Part shown: positions 36,659 through 45,033 of the stretch, one piece after another | Position numbering within the stretch: position 1 is the first letter of the stretch | Layout of the letters: each line of letters opens with the position of its first letter | Assembly (NCBI RefSeq): GCF_000024845.1 | Contig: NC_013501.1 | Location: 1,654,874 to 1,718,873, forward strand | Length of the DNA stretch: 64,000 bases | Reading direction: 5' to 3' | From: Rhodothermus marinus DSM 4252 | GTDB lineage: Bacteria; Bacteroidota; Rhodothermia; Rhodothermales; Rhodothermaceae | The notes under the pieces: generated by a model | What the model was told of the DNA's origin: nothing | Seen by the model: the letters and a program-made list of their open reading frames with translations, nothing else | The model's database searches: none | Made by a program: the position numbers and the translations under genes

Positions 36659-37999
36659 TCACCGCAGCGGCAGCGTGATGCGGAACGTCGAGCCCTGACC
36701 GGGTCGCGACTGCACCAGGGCGATGGTACCGCCGTGGTAGTCCTCCACGATGCGCTTGGCCAGACTGAGCCCCAGTCCCCAGCCCCGCTTTTTCGTGCTG
36801 TAGCCCGGCCGAAAGATGTTTTTCCACTGGCGTCGGTCGATGCCCCGCCCGGTGTCCTGCACCTCGATCTGCACCACGTCGCCCTGCACGCGGGCGCGCA
36901 CGTCGATGCGGCCGTCCGGTCCCTCGATGGCGTCCAGCGCATTTTTGAGCAGGTTCTCGATCACCCACTCGAACAGTTCGGCGTTGAGCGGCAGCCGGAT
37001 GTCTTCGGGCACGTCCACCGAGAGCGTCACCTGCTTGCCCAGGCTGGGCATGCGGCGTCGGATGTAGTCGGCCGTGTTCTGAACGACCGGGGCCAGCGGC
37101 TGCACTTCGAGCCGGGGCAGCGATCCGATTTCCGAGAAGCGCTGGGCCACCCGCTTCAGCCGGGCGATGTCTTTTTCGATCTCGTCGAGCGCCTCGCGCT
37201 GCTGCTCGGGCGAAAGGCTGTCGGTCCGGAGCAGCTCCACCCAGCCCATCAGGCTGGAAAGCGGCGTCCCGAGCTGATGCGCCGCCTCCTTGGCCATGCC
37301 CACCCAGAGGCTTCGCTGCTCACTACGCCGCACGTACGAGAAGCCCAGGTAGCCCACCAGAATGAACAGCCCCATTACGAAGAGCTGTACGTAGGGAAAC
37401 ACCCGGAGCTGGCGGATCAGCCGCGACTCGCCGTAATGCACGTACTGCACCAGCTCGGTGTCGTCGAAGCGGATCCGGATGGGGATGGGTCGGTGCACCC
37501 GGTCCATTTCGGCTACCAGTTCGCGCAGGCGGGCGATAGCCCGGGCCGAATCGGCGGGCGTCAGGCCCGAGAGCGAGTCGGGCACAGGCACGTTGCGCCA
37601 GAAAAGCGGCTGCAGGCCGGTCGAATCGGTAATGATGGCGGGAATGTCGAAGGCCCCTTCGAGCACGATCTCGCTGGCGAGCGTCACATCGGACGTGGGC
37701 GGCATGGTACGCGCCCAGGCCAGCGCCGCCCGGTAGCGGGCCAGCTCTTCTGGCGTGTTCACACCTCCGAGGCGGTCGAGCCGCGCTTCCAGCTCCTGAA
37801 ACACGTCGATGTACGGGTTGACGTGTTCGGTCGTGGCCAGTTGCTCCTGAGCGGCCGCCCAGAGCCGCACCAGAAACTCCTCGCGCTCGCGCAGCCGGTT
37901 GGCCAGCCAGTTCGTGTAGGCCACCGAGGCCACCGCAATCGCCACGGCGGCCACCACCAGCCCCAGCTTCAGATTGACCGAAAGGCGATAGGCCTTCAT
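36659..37999 (-). CDS. Sensor histidine kinase
   Basis: This 446-residue kinase has two membrane helices (about 12-30 and 201-222) flanking a periplasmic sensor of roughly 170 residues with no known fold. The phospho-acceptor is H241 in AAHQLGTPLSSLMGW. The catalytic domain has the N-box ENLLKNALDA, G1 QDTGRGI and G2 GWGLGLSLAKRI. No response regulator gene is adjacent, so it is an orphan kinase here. It converges on the sigma-like gene with a 6-bp gap. Confidence 0.93.
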   Translation of the reverse strand: MKAYRLSVNLKLGLVVAAVAIAVASVAYTNWLANRLREREEFLVRLWAAAQEQLATTEHVNPYIDVFQELEARLDRLGGVNTPEELARYRAALAWARTMPPTSDVTLASEIVLEGAFDIPAIITDSTGLQPLFWRNVPVPDSLSGLTPADSARAIARLRELVAEMDRVHRPIPIRIRFDDTELVQYVHYGESRLIRQLRVFPYVQLFVMGLFILVGYLGFSYVRRSEQRSLWVGMAKEAAHQLGTPLSSLMGWVELLRTDSLSPEQQREALDEIEKDIARLKRVAQRFSEIGSLPRLEVQPLAPVVQNTADYIRRRMPSLGKQVTLSVDVPEDIRLPLNAELFEWVIENLLKNALDAIEGPDGRIDVRARVQGDVVQIEVQDTGRGIDRRQWKNIFRPGYSTKKRGWGLGLSLAKRIVEDYHGGTIALVQSRPGQGSTFRITLPLR

Positions 38000-38033
38000 A
38001 CGCTTCGCGGATCACGCTACCTGAAAAACAAAC

Positions 38034-38058
38034 ACAGGCGCCGCGTGCAGGCGCCTGT
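38034..38058 (-). terminator. Hairpin terminator downstream of the UPF0175 gene
   Basis: ACAGGCGCC (38034-38042) pairs with GGCGCCTGT (38050-38058) around a 7-base loop. Read on the reverse strand it is followed by a T-rich tail (TTTGTTTTTC). It lies between the UPF0175 stop and the kinase start, so it should separate their transcripts. Confidence 0.7.
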
Positions 38059-38098
38059 TTCCAACCGAGCAATCGGAAGCGGGTTCAAACATCAGCCG

Positions 38099-38353
38099 TC
38101 ACAGACGCCCGAGCCTTCTGAGCGTTTCCCGATCTTCTTCGTATGCACGCACATCGTAATGCATGGGAATTCCACGCCCGGCCAACGTCTGCTGGAATTG
38201 CCAGACCGGTACGTTCGCCAGTTCGGCGGCTTTGCCCAGAGAAAGGCGCCCCTGCTCAAACAGATGGATGGCCAGTTCAAGCCGCAATTCTTCAAGCGTC
38301 ATGCGGGTCGCCTGCAGAAGCTCCTCGGGTAGTTCGAGCTGCACCGTTTTCAT
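38099..38353 (-). CDS. UPF0175-family small protein (orphan antitoxin-like)
   Basis: This 84-residue protein matches UPF0175: MKTVQLELPEELLQ, then a short helix-turn-helix (LSLGKAAELANVPVWQFQQTLAGRGI) and a closing HYDVRAYEEDRETLRRL. Such proteins usually pair with a PIN-domain (DUF3368) toxin encoded next to them. No PIN gene follows: the next element downstream is a terminator and then a kinase gene. It is flanked by hairpin terminators on both sides, so it appears to be its own transcription unit. Confidence 0.85.
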   Translation of the reverse strand: MKTVQLELPEELLQATRMTLEELRLELAIHLFEQGRLSLGKAAELANVPVWQFQQTLAGRGIPMHYDVRAYEEDRETLRRLGRL

Positions 38354-38367
38354 TTCAGAAAAAGCAA

Positions 38368-38409
38368 CGCCTGAGGGATCTATGCGCTTGCATACACATC
38401 CCTCAGGCG
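38368..38409 (-). terminator. Hairpin terminator downstream of purA
   Basis: CGCCTGAGGGAT (38368-38379) and ATCCCTCAGGCG (38398-38409) are perfect 12-bp arms around an 18-base loop. On the reverse strand the hairpin is followed by TTGCTTTTTC, as expected for termination after purA. It also lies in the 5' region of the UPF0175 gene. Confidence 0.75.
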
Positions 38410-38430
38410 TACCTCAGGTTCCGGCAGCCT

Positions 38431-39732
38431 TCACGCCGAGGCCGGGATGGCGGCGCGGCCGTTCCAGATGGTCTGCTCCCGCTTGGGGCCGGTCGAGATC
38501 AGACTGATGTCCACGCCGGTAAAGCGGGCAATGAATTCCAGGTAGCGTCGGGCCGCCTCGGGCAGGTCCTCCAGCCGGCTGGCGCCCGTGATGTCTTCGT
38601 GCCAGCCGGGCAGCACCTCGTAAAGGGGCTCGACTTTTTCGAGCGTCTGGGCCTCGCTCGGGAAGCGCTGGCTGACCTTGCCGTCGTACCGGTAGCGGGT
38701 GCAGACGGGCAGCTCCTCGAAGCCCGTCAGCACATCCAGCTTCGTGATGGCCAGCTCCGTGAAGCCGTTGATCATCGACGAATAGCGGAGCGCCACCAGG
38801 TCGAGCCAGCCGCAGCGACGTGGCCGTCCGGTTGTGGCCCCGTACTCGTGCCCGACTTCGCGCAACCGTTCACCGATCTCGTTGTCCTGCTCGGTCGGGA
38901 ACGGTCCGTTGCCCACACGGGTGCAGTAGGCCTTGACGATCCCGATGATGCGCGTGATGGCCGTGGGCGGAATGCCCAGCCCCGTGCAGCAGCCCCCGAC
39001 GGTCGGGTGGCTGGAGGTCACGTACGGATAGGTGCCGAAGTCCACATCGAGCAGCGAGCCCTGGGCGCCCTCGGCCAGGATATGCTTGCCCTCGCGCAGC
39101 GCCCGATTCAGATACTCGGCCGTATCGGTGACGTACGGGTCGATGAGCTTGTCGAACTCAACGTATTCCTCGATGATCGCGTCCACGTCGAGCGCTTCGG
39201 CCTTGTAGACCTCACGCAGGATGGCGTTTTTCTCTTCGATGGCCTGCTTGAGCTTCTTGCGGAGCACGTCCCGGTCGAGCAGGTCCACCACCCGGATGCC
39301 CGTGCGGGCGAACTTGTCCATGTAGGCGGGACCGATGCCGCGGCCGGTCGTGCCGATGGCGTCGGCGTCGCGGAAGCGCTCGCGCGCCTCTTCCAGCTTG
39401 CGGTGGTAGGGCATGATCAGGTGGGCGTTGTGTGAGATCAACAGCCGCCCCTCCACCTCGTAGCCCAGCGAGCGAATCATGCGGATTTCTTCGAGCAGCG
39501 CCACCGGATCGAGCACGACGCCGTTGCCGATCACGCAGGTGACGCCTTCGTGAAAGATGCCGCTGGGCACCAGATGCAGCACGAAAGTTTTGTCGCCCCA
39601 GCAGATCGTGTGGCCTGCATTGGCGCCCCCCTGATAGCGGGCGACGATGTCCACGTCCTGGCTGAGCAGATCGACGATCTTACCTTTGCCTTCGTCGCCC
39701 CACTGGCTTCCGATGACAACCGTTACCGGCAT
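38431..39732 (-). CDS. purA: Adenylosuccinate synthetase
   Basis: This 433-residue enzyme joins IMP and aspartate using GTP in the first committed step to AMP. GSQWGDEGKGK at residues 8-18 is the GTP-binding and catalytic loop with the conserved Asp. GANAGHT, IGTTGRGIGPAYMDK, EGAQGSLLDVDFGTYPYVTSS and TKLDVLTGFEELPVCTRY are all family motifs. Length is normal. It is followed by a clear terminator and preceded by the STAS terminator, so it is a single-gene transcription unit. Confidence 0.97.
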   Translation of the reverse strand: MPVTVVIGSQWGDEGKGKIVDLLSQDVDIVARYQGGANAGHTICWGDKTFVLHLVPSGIFHEGVTCVIGNGVVLDPVALLEEIRMIRSLGYEVEGRLLISHNAHLIMPYHRKLEEARERFRDADAIGTTGRGIGPAYMDKFARTGIRVVDLLDRDVLRKKLKQAIEEKNAILREVYKAEALDVDAIIEEYVEFDKLIDPYVTDTAEYLNRALREGKHILAEGAQGSLLDVDFGTYPYVTSSHPTVGGCCTGLGIPPTAITRIIGIVKAYCTRVGNGPFPTEQDNEIGERLREVGHEYGATTGRPRRCGWLDLVALRYSSMINGFTELAITKLDVLTGFEELPVCTRYRYDGKVSQRFPSEAQTLEKVEPLYEVLPGWHEDITGASRLEDLPEAARRYLEFIARFTGVDISLISTGPKREQTIWNGRAAIPASA

Positions 39733-39771
39733 TGCTGGCTACTTTTTGTTCTGCAAGCAAAGCAAACATGG

Positions 39772-39802
39772 CAAAGGCGACGGCTTCGTACCGTCGCCTT
39801 TG
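39772..39802 (-). terminator. Hairpin terminator downstream of the STAS gene
   Basis: CAAAGGCGACGG (39772-39783) and CCGTCGCCTTTG (39791-39802) form a perfect 12-bp stem with a 7-base loop. On the reverse strand CCATGTTTGCTTTGC follows, a weakly T-rich tail. It separates the secD-secF-STAS unit from purA. Confidence 0.65.
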
Positions 39803-39829
39803 GGCCGTAAGGGAGGTTCGCCATGAAGT

Positions 39830-40201
39830 TCAGGTGGCCTGCTCCACCGGAACCGGCGGATCGGTCTCGAAGCTTTTGACCGCTTCTTCCACCGAGTCGT
39901 AATGCTTGAAAACGGTGATCAGTTTCGTGATCATCAACAGCGACTGAATGCGGTCGGCTACATTCGCCAGGCGCAGATCCCCGCCGGCATTGCGCAGCGA
40001 GGTCAGCGCGCTGATGAGCATACCCAGACCGCTGGAGTTCATGAACTTCACCTTCGACAGATCCACCACCACATTTTTCTTTCCTTCCCGGATCAGTTCA
40101 TGAATCTTTTCGTGGAGTTTGACCCCGTCCGGGCCGCCCATCACATTGCCCTTCAGTGTGATGACGACCGCATTGTAGCGTTCCTCGATGGAGAAGTTCA
40201 T
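39830..40201 (-). CDS. STAS-domain anti-sigma factor antagonist
   Basis: This 123-residue protein is a single STAS domain: NAVVITLKGNVMGG, then NVVVDLSKVKFMNSSGLGMLISA with the phosphorylatable serine at about S56/S57, then DLRLANVADRIQSLLMITKL. Such proteins bind a serine-kinase anti-sigma factor when unphosphorylated and so free a sigma factor, or serve in partner-switching elsewhere. No RsbW-like kinase is nearby. It follows secF by 18 bp and is probably co-transcribed with secDF. Confidence 0.9.
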   Translation of the reverse strand: MNFSIEERYNAVVITLKGNVMGGPDGVKLHEKIHELIREGKKNVVVDLSKVKFMNSSGLGMLISALTSLRNAGGDLRLANVADRIQSLLMITKLITVFKHYDSVEEAVKSFETDPPVPVEQAT

Positions 40202-40219
40202 TGCTGCTACCGGTTTGAA

Positions 40220-41146
40220 TTAACGGGCTGTTGCCAGACGACGTCGCGCAGCCGCCCGCGCCCGCAGCTCGATGACCACGGGCGAGGCCACAAAGATCGA
40301 CGAATACGTACCGATCACGATACCCACAATCAGCGCGAACGAAAAGCCCCGCAACACTTCTCCTCCGAATATAAAGAGGATCACGACGACCAGCAAGGTC
40401 GTGCCCGAGGTGATGATCGTACGGCTCAGCGTTGTGTTGATCGACAGGTTCACCACCTCCTCAAACGGCTTCGTCTTGAAGATGTTCATGTACTCACGAA
40501 TGCGGTCGAAGACGACCACGGTGTCGTTCAGCGAGTACCCCACGATGGTGAGGAAAGCGGCAATGATCGTCTGGTCGATCTCCAGGGAGAACGGCAACCA
40601 GCCATGCAGTAGTGAAAACAGCCCGAGCGTGATGAGCACGTCGTGGAAGAGTGCCACCACGGCTCCCAGACTAAAACGCCACTCGAAGCGGATCAGAATG
40701 TACACGAAGATGACGAGCAACGCGCCCAGGATCGAGTAGATGGCGCCGCGTTTGAGGTCCTCGGCGAAGCGTGGCCCGACGATGTTCGTCTGCACCACCT
40801 CGGGTTGCGTTTCCGGGAAGCGCTGGCGGATCGTTTCGACGATCCGCCGCTGCACTTCGTTGATGTCGCCCTCGGCGGCCACCCGGATCAGGATGTCCTC
40901 GGCGCCGTAGGTTTTCACCTCAGGCTCGGTACCGAGCACCGGGGTCAGCGCCTCACGAATGGCGGTAGCACCGGGTTCTCTCGCCCCGCTTATGATAAAT
41001 TCCATACCGCCCTTGAAGTCGATGCCCAGCTCCAGCCCACGGGTGACCAGCGACACCAGGCTCAGCAAGATGAGCACGCCGGAGAAGACGTAGGCCTTCT
41101 TCCGGTGCTGCACAAACGGGTAGTTGGCATTTTCGAATATCCGCAT
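40220..41146 (-). CDS. secF: Protein translocase subunit SecF
   Basis: This 308-residue protein has an N-terminal membrane helix (about 17-37), a periplasmic P4-like domain containing GIDFKGG near residue 43, and five more helices. VGYSLNDTVVVFDRIRE in the cytoplasm-facing loop is the SecD/SecF signature. With SecD it uses the proton-motive force to pull exported proteins through SecYEG, which matters for the many T9SS and lipoproteins in this genome. secD lies 21 bp upstream. Confidence 0.96.
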   Translation of the reverse strand: MRIFENANYPFVQHRKKAYVFSGVLILLSLVSLVTRGLELGIDFKGGMEFIISGAREPGATAIREALTPVLGTEPEVKTYGAEDILIRVAAEGDINEVQRRIVETIRQRFPETQPEVVQTNIVGPRFAEDLKRGAIYSILGALLVIFVYILIRFEWRFSLGAVVALFHDVLITLGLFSLLHGWLPFSLEIDQTIIAAFLTIVGYSLNDTVVVFDRIREYMNIFKTKPFEEVVNLSINTTLSRTIITSGTTLLVVVILFIFGGEVLRGFSFALIVGIVIGTYSSIFVASPVVIELRARAAARRRLATAR

Positions 41147-41167
41147 GGTCGTTTTCTCCCGGTTTGG

Positions 41168-43036
41168 TTAGCCCACACTGACCATCAGCTTCCGCTCCAG
41201 CACCAGGTAGTCGAAGATGATCCGCGTGATGACGATGGCGCTGAAGAGCGAAGCAGCGATACCGGCCATCAGCGTCACGGCAAAGCCCTGAATGGGCCCG
41301 ACGCCGAACGAGTACAGGATCGCGGCCGTGAAGAACGTGGTGATGTTCGCGTCGAAAATGGCGCTGAAGGCCTTCGAATAGCCCAGATCGATGGCCGCCC
41401 GCAACGTCTTGCCCGTGGCCTGTTCCTCGCGAATGCGCTCAAAGATGAGCACGTTCGCGTCGACGGCCATACCGATGGTCAGCACGATACCGGCAATGCC
41501 CGGCAGCGTCAGCGTTGCGTTAAAAGCAGCCAGAATGCCCAGAATGAAGATGATGTTGAGCACGAGGGCCAGGTCGGCGATCATGCCGCCCGTACGATAG
41601 TAGAAGATCATGAACAGCGCCACGAGCAGCAGGCCGGTCAGCACCGAGCGAAGTCCGGCTCGGATGGACGCCTCACCCAGGCTGGGCCCGACCGTCCGCT
41701 CTTCGATGATGTCCACCGGTGCCGGCAGCGCACCGGACTTGAGCACGGTCACGATGTCCTGGGCTTCCTCCCGCGAATCCAGTCCGGTGATCGACGAGCG
41801 GCCGCTCGGGATGCGCTCGTTGACGACCGGATAGGAGTAGACCACGTTGTCAAGCACGATGGCGATATGCTTGCCCACGTTGGCCCCGGTCAGCCGCGCC
41901 CAGATGCGGGCGCCCTCCGAGTTCATGGTCATCGACACCTGGGGCCGGTTCAGCTCGTCGAACTCGACGCGGGCGTCCGTGATCACCTCACCGGTCAATT
42001 CCACCTCTTTGCGCACGCCCAGCAGGTAGTAGAGCGGCCGCCCCTGCTCGTCGGTGCCTACCGGATTGGCGGTGTAGAGCAGTTCAATGCCGGATGGCAG
42101 CAGAGCCTGCACCTCGGGATTCCTGAGCAGGCGGTTGACCTGGGCCGTGTCGGGACCGGCCACGATGCCGAACACCACGCCTTGCCCCACCGGTTGCATG
42201 ACGGCCAGCAGCGGGTTGCGCGGACGCTCCGGCGACGGCTGCTCGCCCAGCAGCGCGGCCAGCGAGGTGTCGGCCGTGGCCGTGTCGGTGACCGCCGAGG
42301 TCTCGGACGCGGCCGTCGTGTCGGGTTCATAGTAGGCAATGATGTCCTGAAGGGCCGCCTGCAGCAGTTGCGGATCGGCCATCAGGCGGAACTCCAGCCG
42401 GGCCGTCCCTCGCAATAGCCGCCGCACGCGCTCGGGATCGTCCACGCCCGGCAGCTCGACCACAATGCGACGGGTTCCCTGCTTCTGGATGACCGGCTCC
42501 GTCACGCCGTAACGGTCCACGCGGTCGCGGATGATCTCGATGGCGCGGTTGACCGCCTCCTCGGCCTGCTGGCGCAGGTAGGCGGCCACCTCTTCGTTCG
42601 ACGAACGCCGCGTGATGCCGGCGTCCGGATTTCGGAAGTAGCGCGACAGCCGCGCATTGGGATCGCGCCGCTCGAACTCCTCCACGAAGGCGTCGATCAA
42701 CGACACGTCGCCGGAGCGGGCACGCTCGCGGGCGGCTGCCAGCACCTCCTCGAACGTTTCGTCCACGTCGGTGGCCAGCTCCCGGATCAGCGCGTCCACC
42801 CGCACCTCGAGCGTCACGTGCATACCGCCCTGCAGGTCGAGTCCCAGCTTCAGGGCACGCTCCCGCAGGCTCTGAATCGTTCCGTAATTGGCCTCGATGA
42901 AGGCCGCCCGCTCCTCTTCCGACATGCGGTTGAGCTTGCGCTGCAGCAGGGCATATCGAACCGTCGGGTACAGGTAGTACCCGCAGAGCAACAGCAGCGC
43001 CAGCGTAACACCTATCTTAAAACCGTTGCGTTTCAT
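41168..43036 (-). CDS. secD: Protein translocase subunit SecD
   Basis: This 622-residue protein has an N-terminal helix, a large periplasmic P1 domain (LGLDLQGGMHVTLEV near residue 65; ELPGVDDPERVRRLLRGTARLEFR) and five C-terminal helices with GIVLTIGMAVDANVLIFERIREE. A low-complexity Thr/Ser/Ala-rich segment near residues 245-275 (ATSETSAVTDTATADTS) interrupts the P1 domain. It is an insertion seen in some Bacteroidota-type SecD proteins. It is the first gene of secD-secF-STAS. Confidence 0.96.
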   Translation of the reverse strand: MKRNGFKIGVTLALLLLCGYYLYPTVRYALLQRKLNRMSEEERAAFIEANYGTIQSLRERALKLGLDLQGGMHVTLEVRVDALIRELATDVDETFEEVLAAARERARSGDVSLIDAFVEEFERRDPNARLSRYFRNPDAGITRRSSNEEVAAYLRQQAEEAVNRAIEIIRDRVDRYGVTEPVIQKQGTRRIVVELPGVDDPERVRRLLRGTARLEFRLMADPQLLQAALQDIIAYYEPDTTAASETSAVTDTATADTSLAALLGEQPSPERPRNPLLAVMQPVGQGVVFGIVAGPDTAQVNRLLRNPEVQALLPSGIELLYTANPVGTDEQGRPLYYLLGVRKEVELTGEVITDARVEFDELNRPQVSMTMNSEGARIWARLTGANVGKHIAIVLDNVVYSYPVVNERIPSGRSSITGLDSREEAQDIVTVLKSGALPAPVDIIEERTVGPSLGEASIRAGLRSVLTGLLLVALFMIFYYRTGGMIADLALVLNIIFILGILAAFNATLTLPGIAGIVLTIGMAVDANVLIFERIREEQATGKTLRAAIDLGYSKAFSAIFDANITTFFTAAILYSFGVGPIQGFAVTLMAGIAASLFSAIVITRIIFDYLVLERKLMVSVG

Positions 43037-43141
43037 GTTTTTTTCTCAATGGTTGTGGTCAACAGAACCCACCAGAAGTAGCACAGAGCACCCACGCGCT
43101 CCGCATGGCCTGGATAGCTCGGCCAGAAGGACCGGTGGCCC

Positions 43142-43693
43142 CTACGGACCCATCGGGAGAACGGCACCGAACAGAAGGGTCGTCGTCGCAGAGACCGGCA
43201 CGTCGAGCGCAACCGGCAAGATCAGCGCCGGAGGGTACTCCCGGAGATCAGGATTGGCGGCAAAAACCGCCGTAACGACCCGCTGCAGACCTGCCAGAAG
43301 CGCTCCACCGCTTGCCTGCAGCAGCGGGGTCAGGATCGGCTCGGCCACCAGGCGAGGCACCAGCCCCAGCAGCCAGGCCACCACGGTCTCGTCCGAAGCC
43401 TCGGCCGGAAGCCCAAGCGCTGCACGGATGACCGCTCCCCCTTCTTTCTGCGCACAGACCCGCAGGAATGCCCGAACGAACGCTTCCGGCGTGGCGGGTC
43501 GATCGGCCAGCGCTTCCTGAAGGCCCTCCTCCAGCACCGATTCGGCCAGCACGCCCTGCAGCTGCACGCGCAGCCAGGCGGCATACGAAGCGCCGGAGAC
43601 CGGCCAGAGCGGACGCACCGCACCGACCAGCAACGCCAGCGCAAGCCCCAGGCTCACGCTGCGCAACACGCCGATATGCCGCAATCGCTTCAT
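43142..43693 (-). CDS. Exported or membrane-anchored hypothetical protein
   Basis: The start is taken at the ATG at 43693 (MKRLRHIG), giving 183 residues; another ATG at 43708 adds five. A basic start and hydrophobic segment (about 10-26) predict a signal peptide or anchor. The rest is helical with a hydrophobic C-terminal stretch (PALILPVALDVPVSATTTLLFGAVLP) that could be a second membrane segment. I do not recognise a domain. It lies 105 bp upstream of secD on the same strand and may be its leader gene. Confidence 0.6.
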   Translation of the reverse strand: MKRLRHIGVLRSVSLGLALALLVGAVRPLWPVSGASYAAWLRVQLQGVLAESVLEEGLQEALADRPATPEAFVRAFLRVCAQKEGGAVIRAALGLPAEASDETVVAWLLGLVPRLVAEPILTPLLQASGGALLAGLQRVVTAVFAANPDLREYPPALILPVALDVPVSATTTLLFGAVLPMGP

Positions 43694-43850
43694 CGCTGCA
43701 CGTTGCAACCGCCGCCTAATTTACGGCCCGGCATGGCCGGGGTCAACGGCCGGGCTTGAGCGTTCGGCGAAAACAGGGTGTGACACATAGCTGTCACCAC
43801 CTGAACCCTATACTGGCACCACGTTGGCAAAACAACTATCCGATAACGCC

Positions 43851-44039
43851 ATGAGCGACCGTCCCCGCCACATTTCCGAGATCTTACCGGAAGTGCTGGA
43901 ATATCTCCGGGCCGCCGGCGAAGCAACTTCGCCACAGGTGGCCCGGACGCAGACCCCCGAGCGTCTCCGCCCGGCCACTCAACGGATGGCAAAGGTGATC
44001 TCCACGCGCGCCCGCACCTCGATCTCGCCGGCGGCATAG
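43851..44039 (+). CDS. Possible small hypothetical protein
   Basis: A 62-residue frame starting at the ATG at 43851 reads MSDRPRHISEILPEVLEYL and continues through a plausible helical segment. The upstream 60 bases are relatively AT-rich. It overlaps the convergent SIMPL gene by 61 bp, and its last 20 residues are therefore antisense to that gene. Codon composition of the first 40 residues looks gene-like, but no family is recognised. It may be a real short gene or a chance frame. Confidence 0.35.
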   Translation: MSDRPRHISEILPEVLEYLRAAGEATSPQVARTQTPERLRPATQRMAKVISTRARTSISPAA

Positions 44040-44707
44040 GCCTCGGGCTCGGGCGCCGCTTCGGCCGTACGCAGCGCGGCCACGTCGGCCCGCCAGAGCG
44101 GCCGCGGGAATTCCAGCGCCTGCTCGGTGATCCGAATCGGATCGCCCACTTCTCGATTCAATTCGGCCAGCATCTGTCGGGCTTTCTCGCGGGCGTTGCG
44201 GACGGCCGCCTGCAGCGCCGCCAGCCGCACCGCCTCTCGGTTCGAGACGTCGTACTGAATGCCCTGCAGCCGATTGGCCCCCTGCTGCACCACGCGGGCT
44301 ACCACCTCTGGAAGGCGATCCAGATCGTCCAGTTCTACGCGCAGTACGCGCTGCACCTCATAGCCTTTCTCCTCCCACCGACGCAGGTCCGGGTTGTATT
44401 CCCGCATCGGGTGCAGCGTCAGCGCTTCCAGATGGAGTTTCCGTTCGTCAATGCCCAGTGCCCGCACGGCGTTGAGCGCCCGGCGCGACGCCTCGGCATT
44501 GCGCCGACGGGCCTGTTCCGGATCCAGATCGCGCGTGACCACCGCAAAACGCAGCGTCGCCCGATCCGGCTGCACGCGCACCACCCCTTCGCCCTGCACG
44601 GTGATCGTCGGGACGGCGGGCGTCTCCGTTCCCATCCGTATCACCTGCGCGCGGGCCGCCAGACACCCCGTCCAGGCCATCACCAGACCGATCAGCAGCA
44701 AACGCAT
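43979..44707 (-). CDS. SIMPL-domain (DUF541) exported protein
   Basis: The start is the ATG at 44707, which begins a clear signal peptide (MRLLLIGLVMAWTGCLAARAQ); the longer frame from a TTG at 44884 has no support. The 242-residue protein has the SIMPL pattern: ITVQGEGVVRVQPDRATLRFAVVT, then LRVELDDLDRLPEVVARVVQQGANRLQGIQYDVSN, and AVRNAREKARQMLAE. Family members are periplasmic or outer-membrane proteins of poorly defined function, some linked to oxidative stress or signalling. An internal cysteine in WTGCLA could make it a lipoprotein. It is divergent from the tiny lipoprotein gene at 44935. Confidence 0.85.
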   Translation of the reverse strand: MRLLLIGLVMAWTGCLAARAQVIRMGTETPAVPTITVQGEGVVRVQPDRATLRFAVVTRDLDPEQARRRNAEASRRALNAVRALGIDERKLHLEALTLHPMREYNPDLRRWEEKGYEVQRVLRVELDDLDRLPEVVARVVQQGANRLQGIQYDVSNREAVRLAALQAAVRNAREKARQMLAELNREVGDPIRITEQALEFPRPLWRADVAALRTAEAAPEPEAYAAGEIEVRARVEITFAIR

Positions 44708-44934
44708 AATAACCCTCCGTTTGATTGACAGGCAACTCTCCTGTATGAACGAAGCACCCCGGATCATTCGCACGGACTTACACCATACCGACCGAGATCG
44801 CCTTACGCGCCCACCGTCAGGATCAAGACACACAAACCGATTCCCCCGGGCATCTAACGCCCGAACTATACGCACCAATTGCAATGCGCACCGTCTTTGG
44901 CTGAAAATACACCTGCCACCAGACGGAGTCTCTC

Positions 44935-45033
44935 ATGCGACGCCTTTCGTTTCGCCTCGTGCTCGGCCTGAGCCTGCTGGCCCTGCTGGTACTGAACGGT
45001 TGCGATTTCCTCCCTGGCTTCCCTGAAATCTGA
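44935..45033 (+). CDS. Very small lipoprotein (32 residues)
   Basis: An ATG at 44935 follows a good ribosome-binding site (GGAG about 8 bases upstream) and encodes MRRLSFRLVLGLSLLALLVLNGC and then DFLPGFPEI before TGA at 45031-45033. This has everything expected of a lipoprotein signal: two arginines, a hydrophobic core and a lipobox LNGC with the cysteine at residue 23. The mature lipopeptide would be only 10 residues. Its stop lies one base from the stop of the convergent asnS gene. Short lipopeptides of the entericidin type are known in other bacteria, but this one is not recognisably related. The signal features make a chance frame unlikely. Confidence 0.65.
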   Translation: MRRLSFRLVLGLSLLALLVLNGCDFLPGFPEI

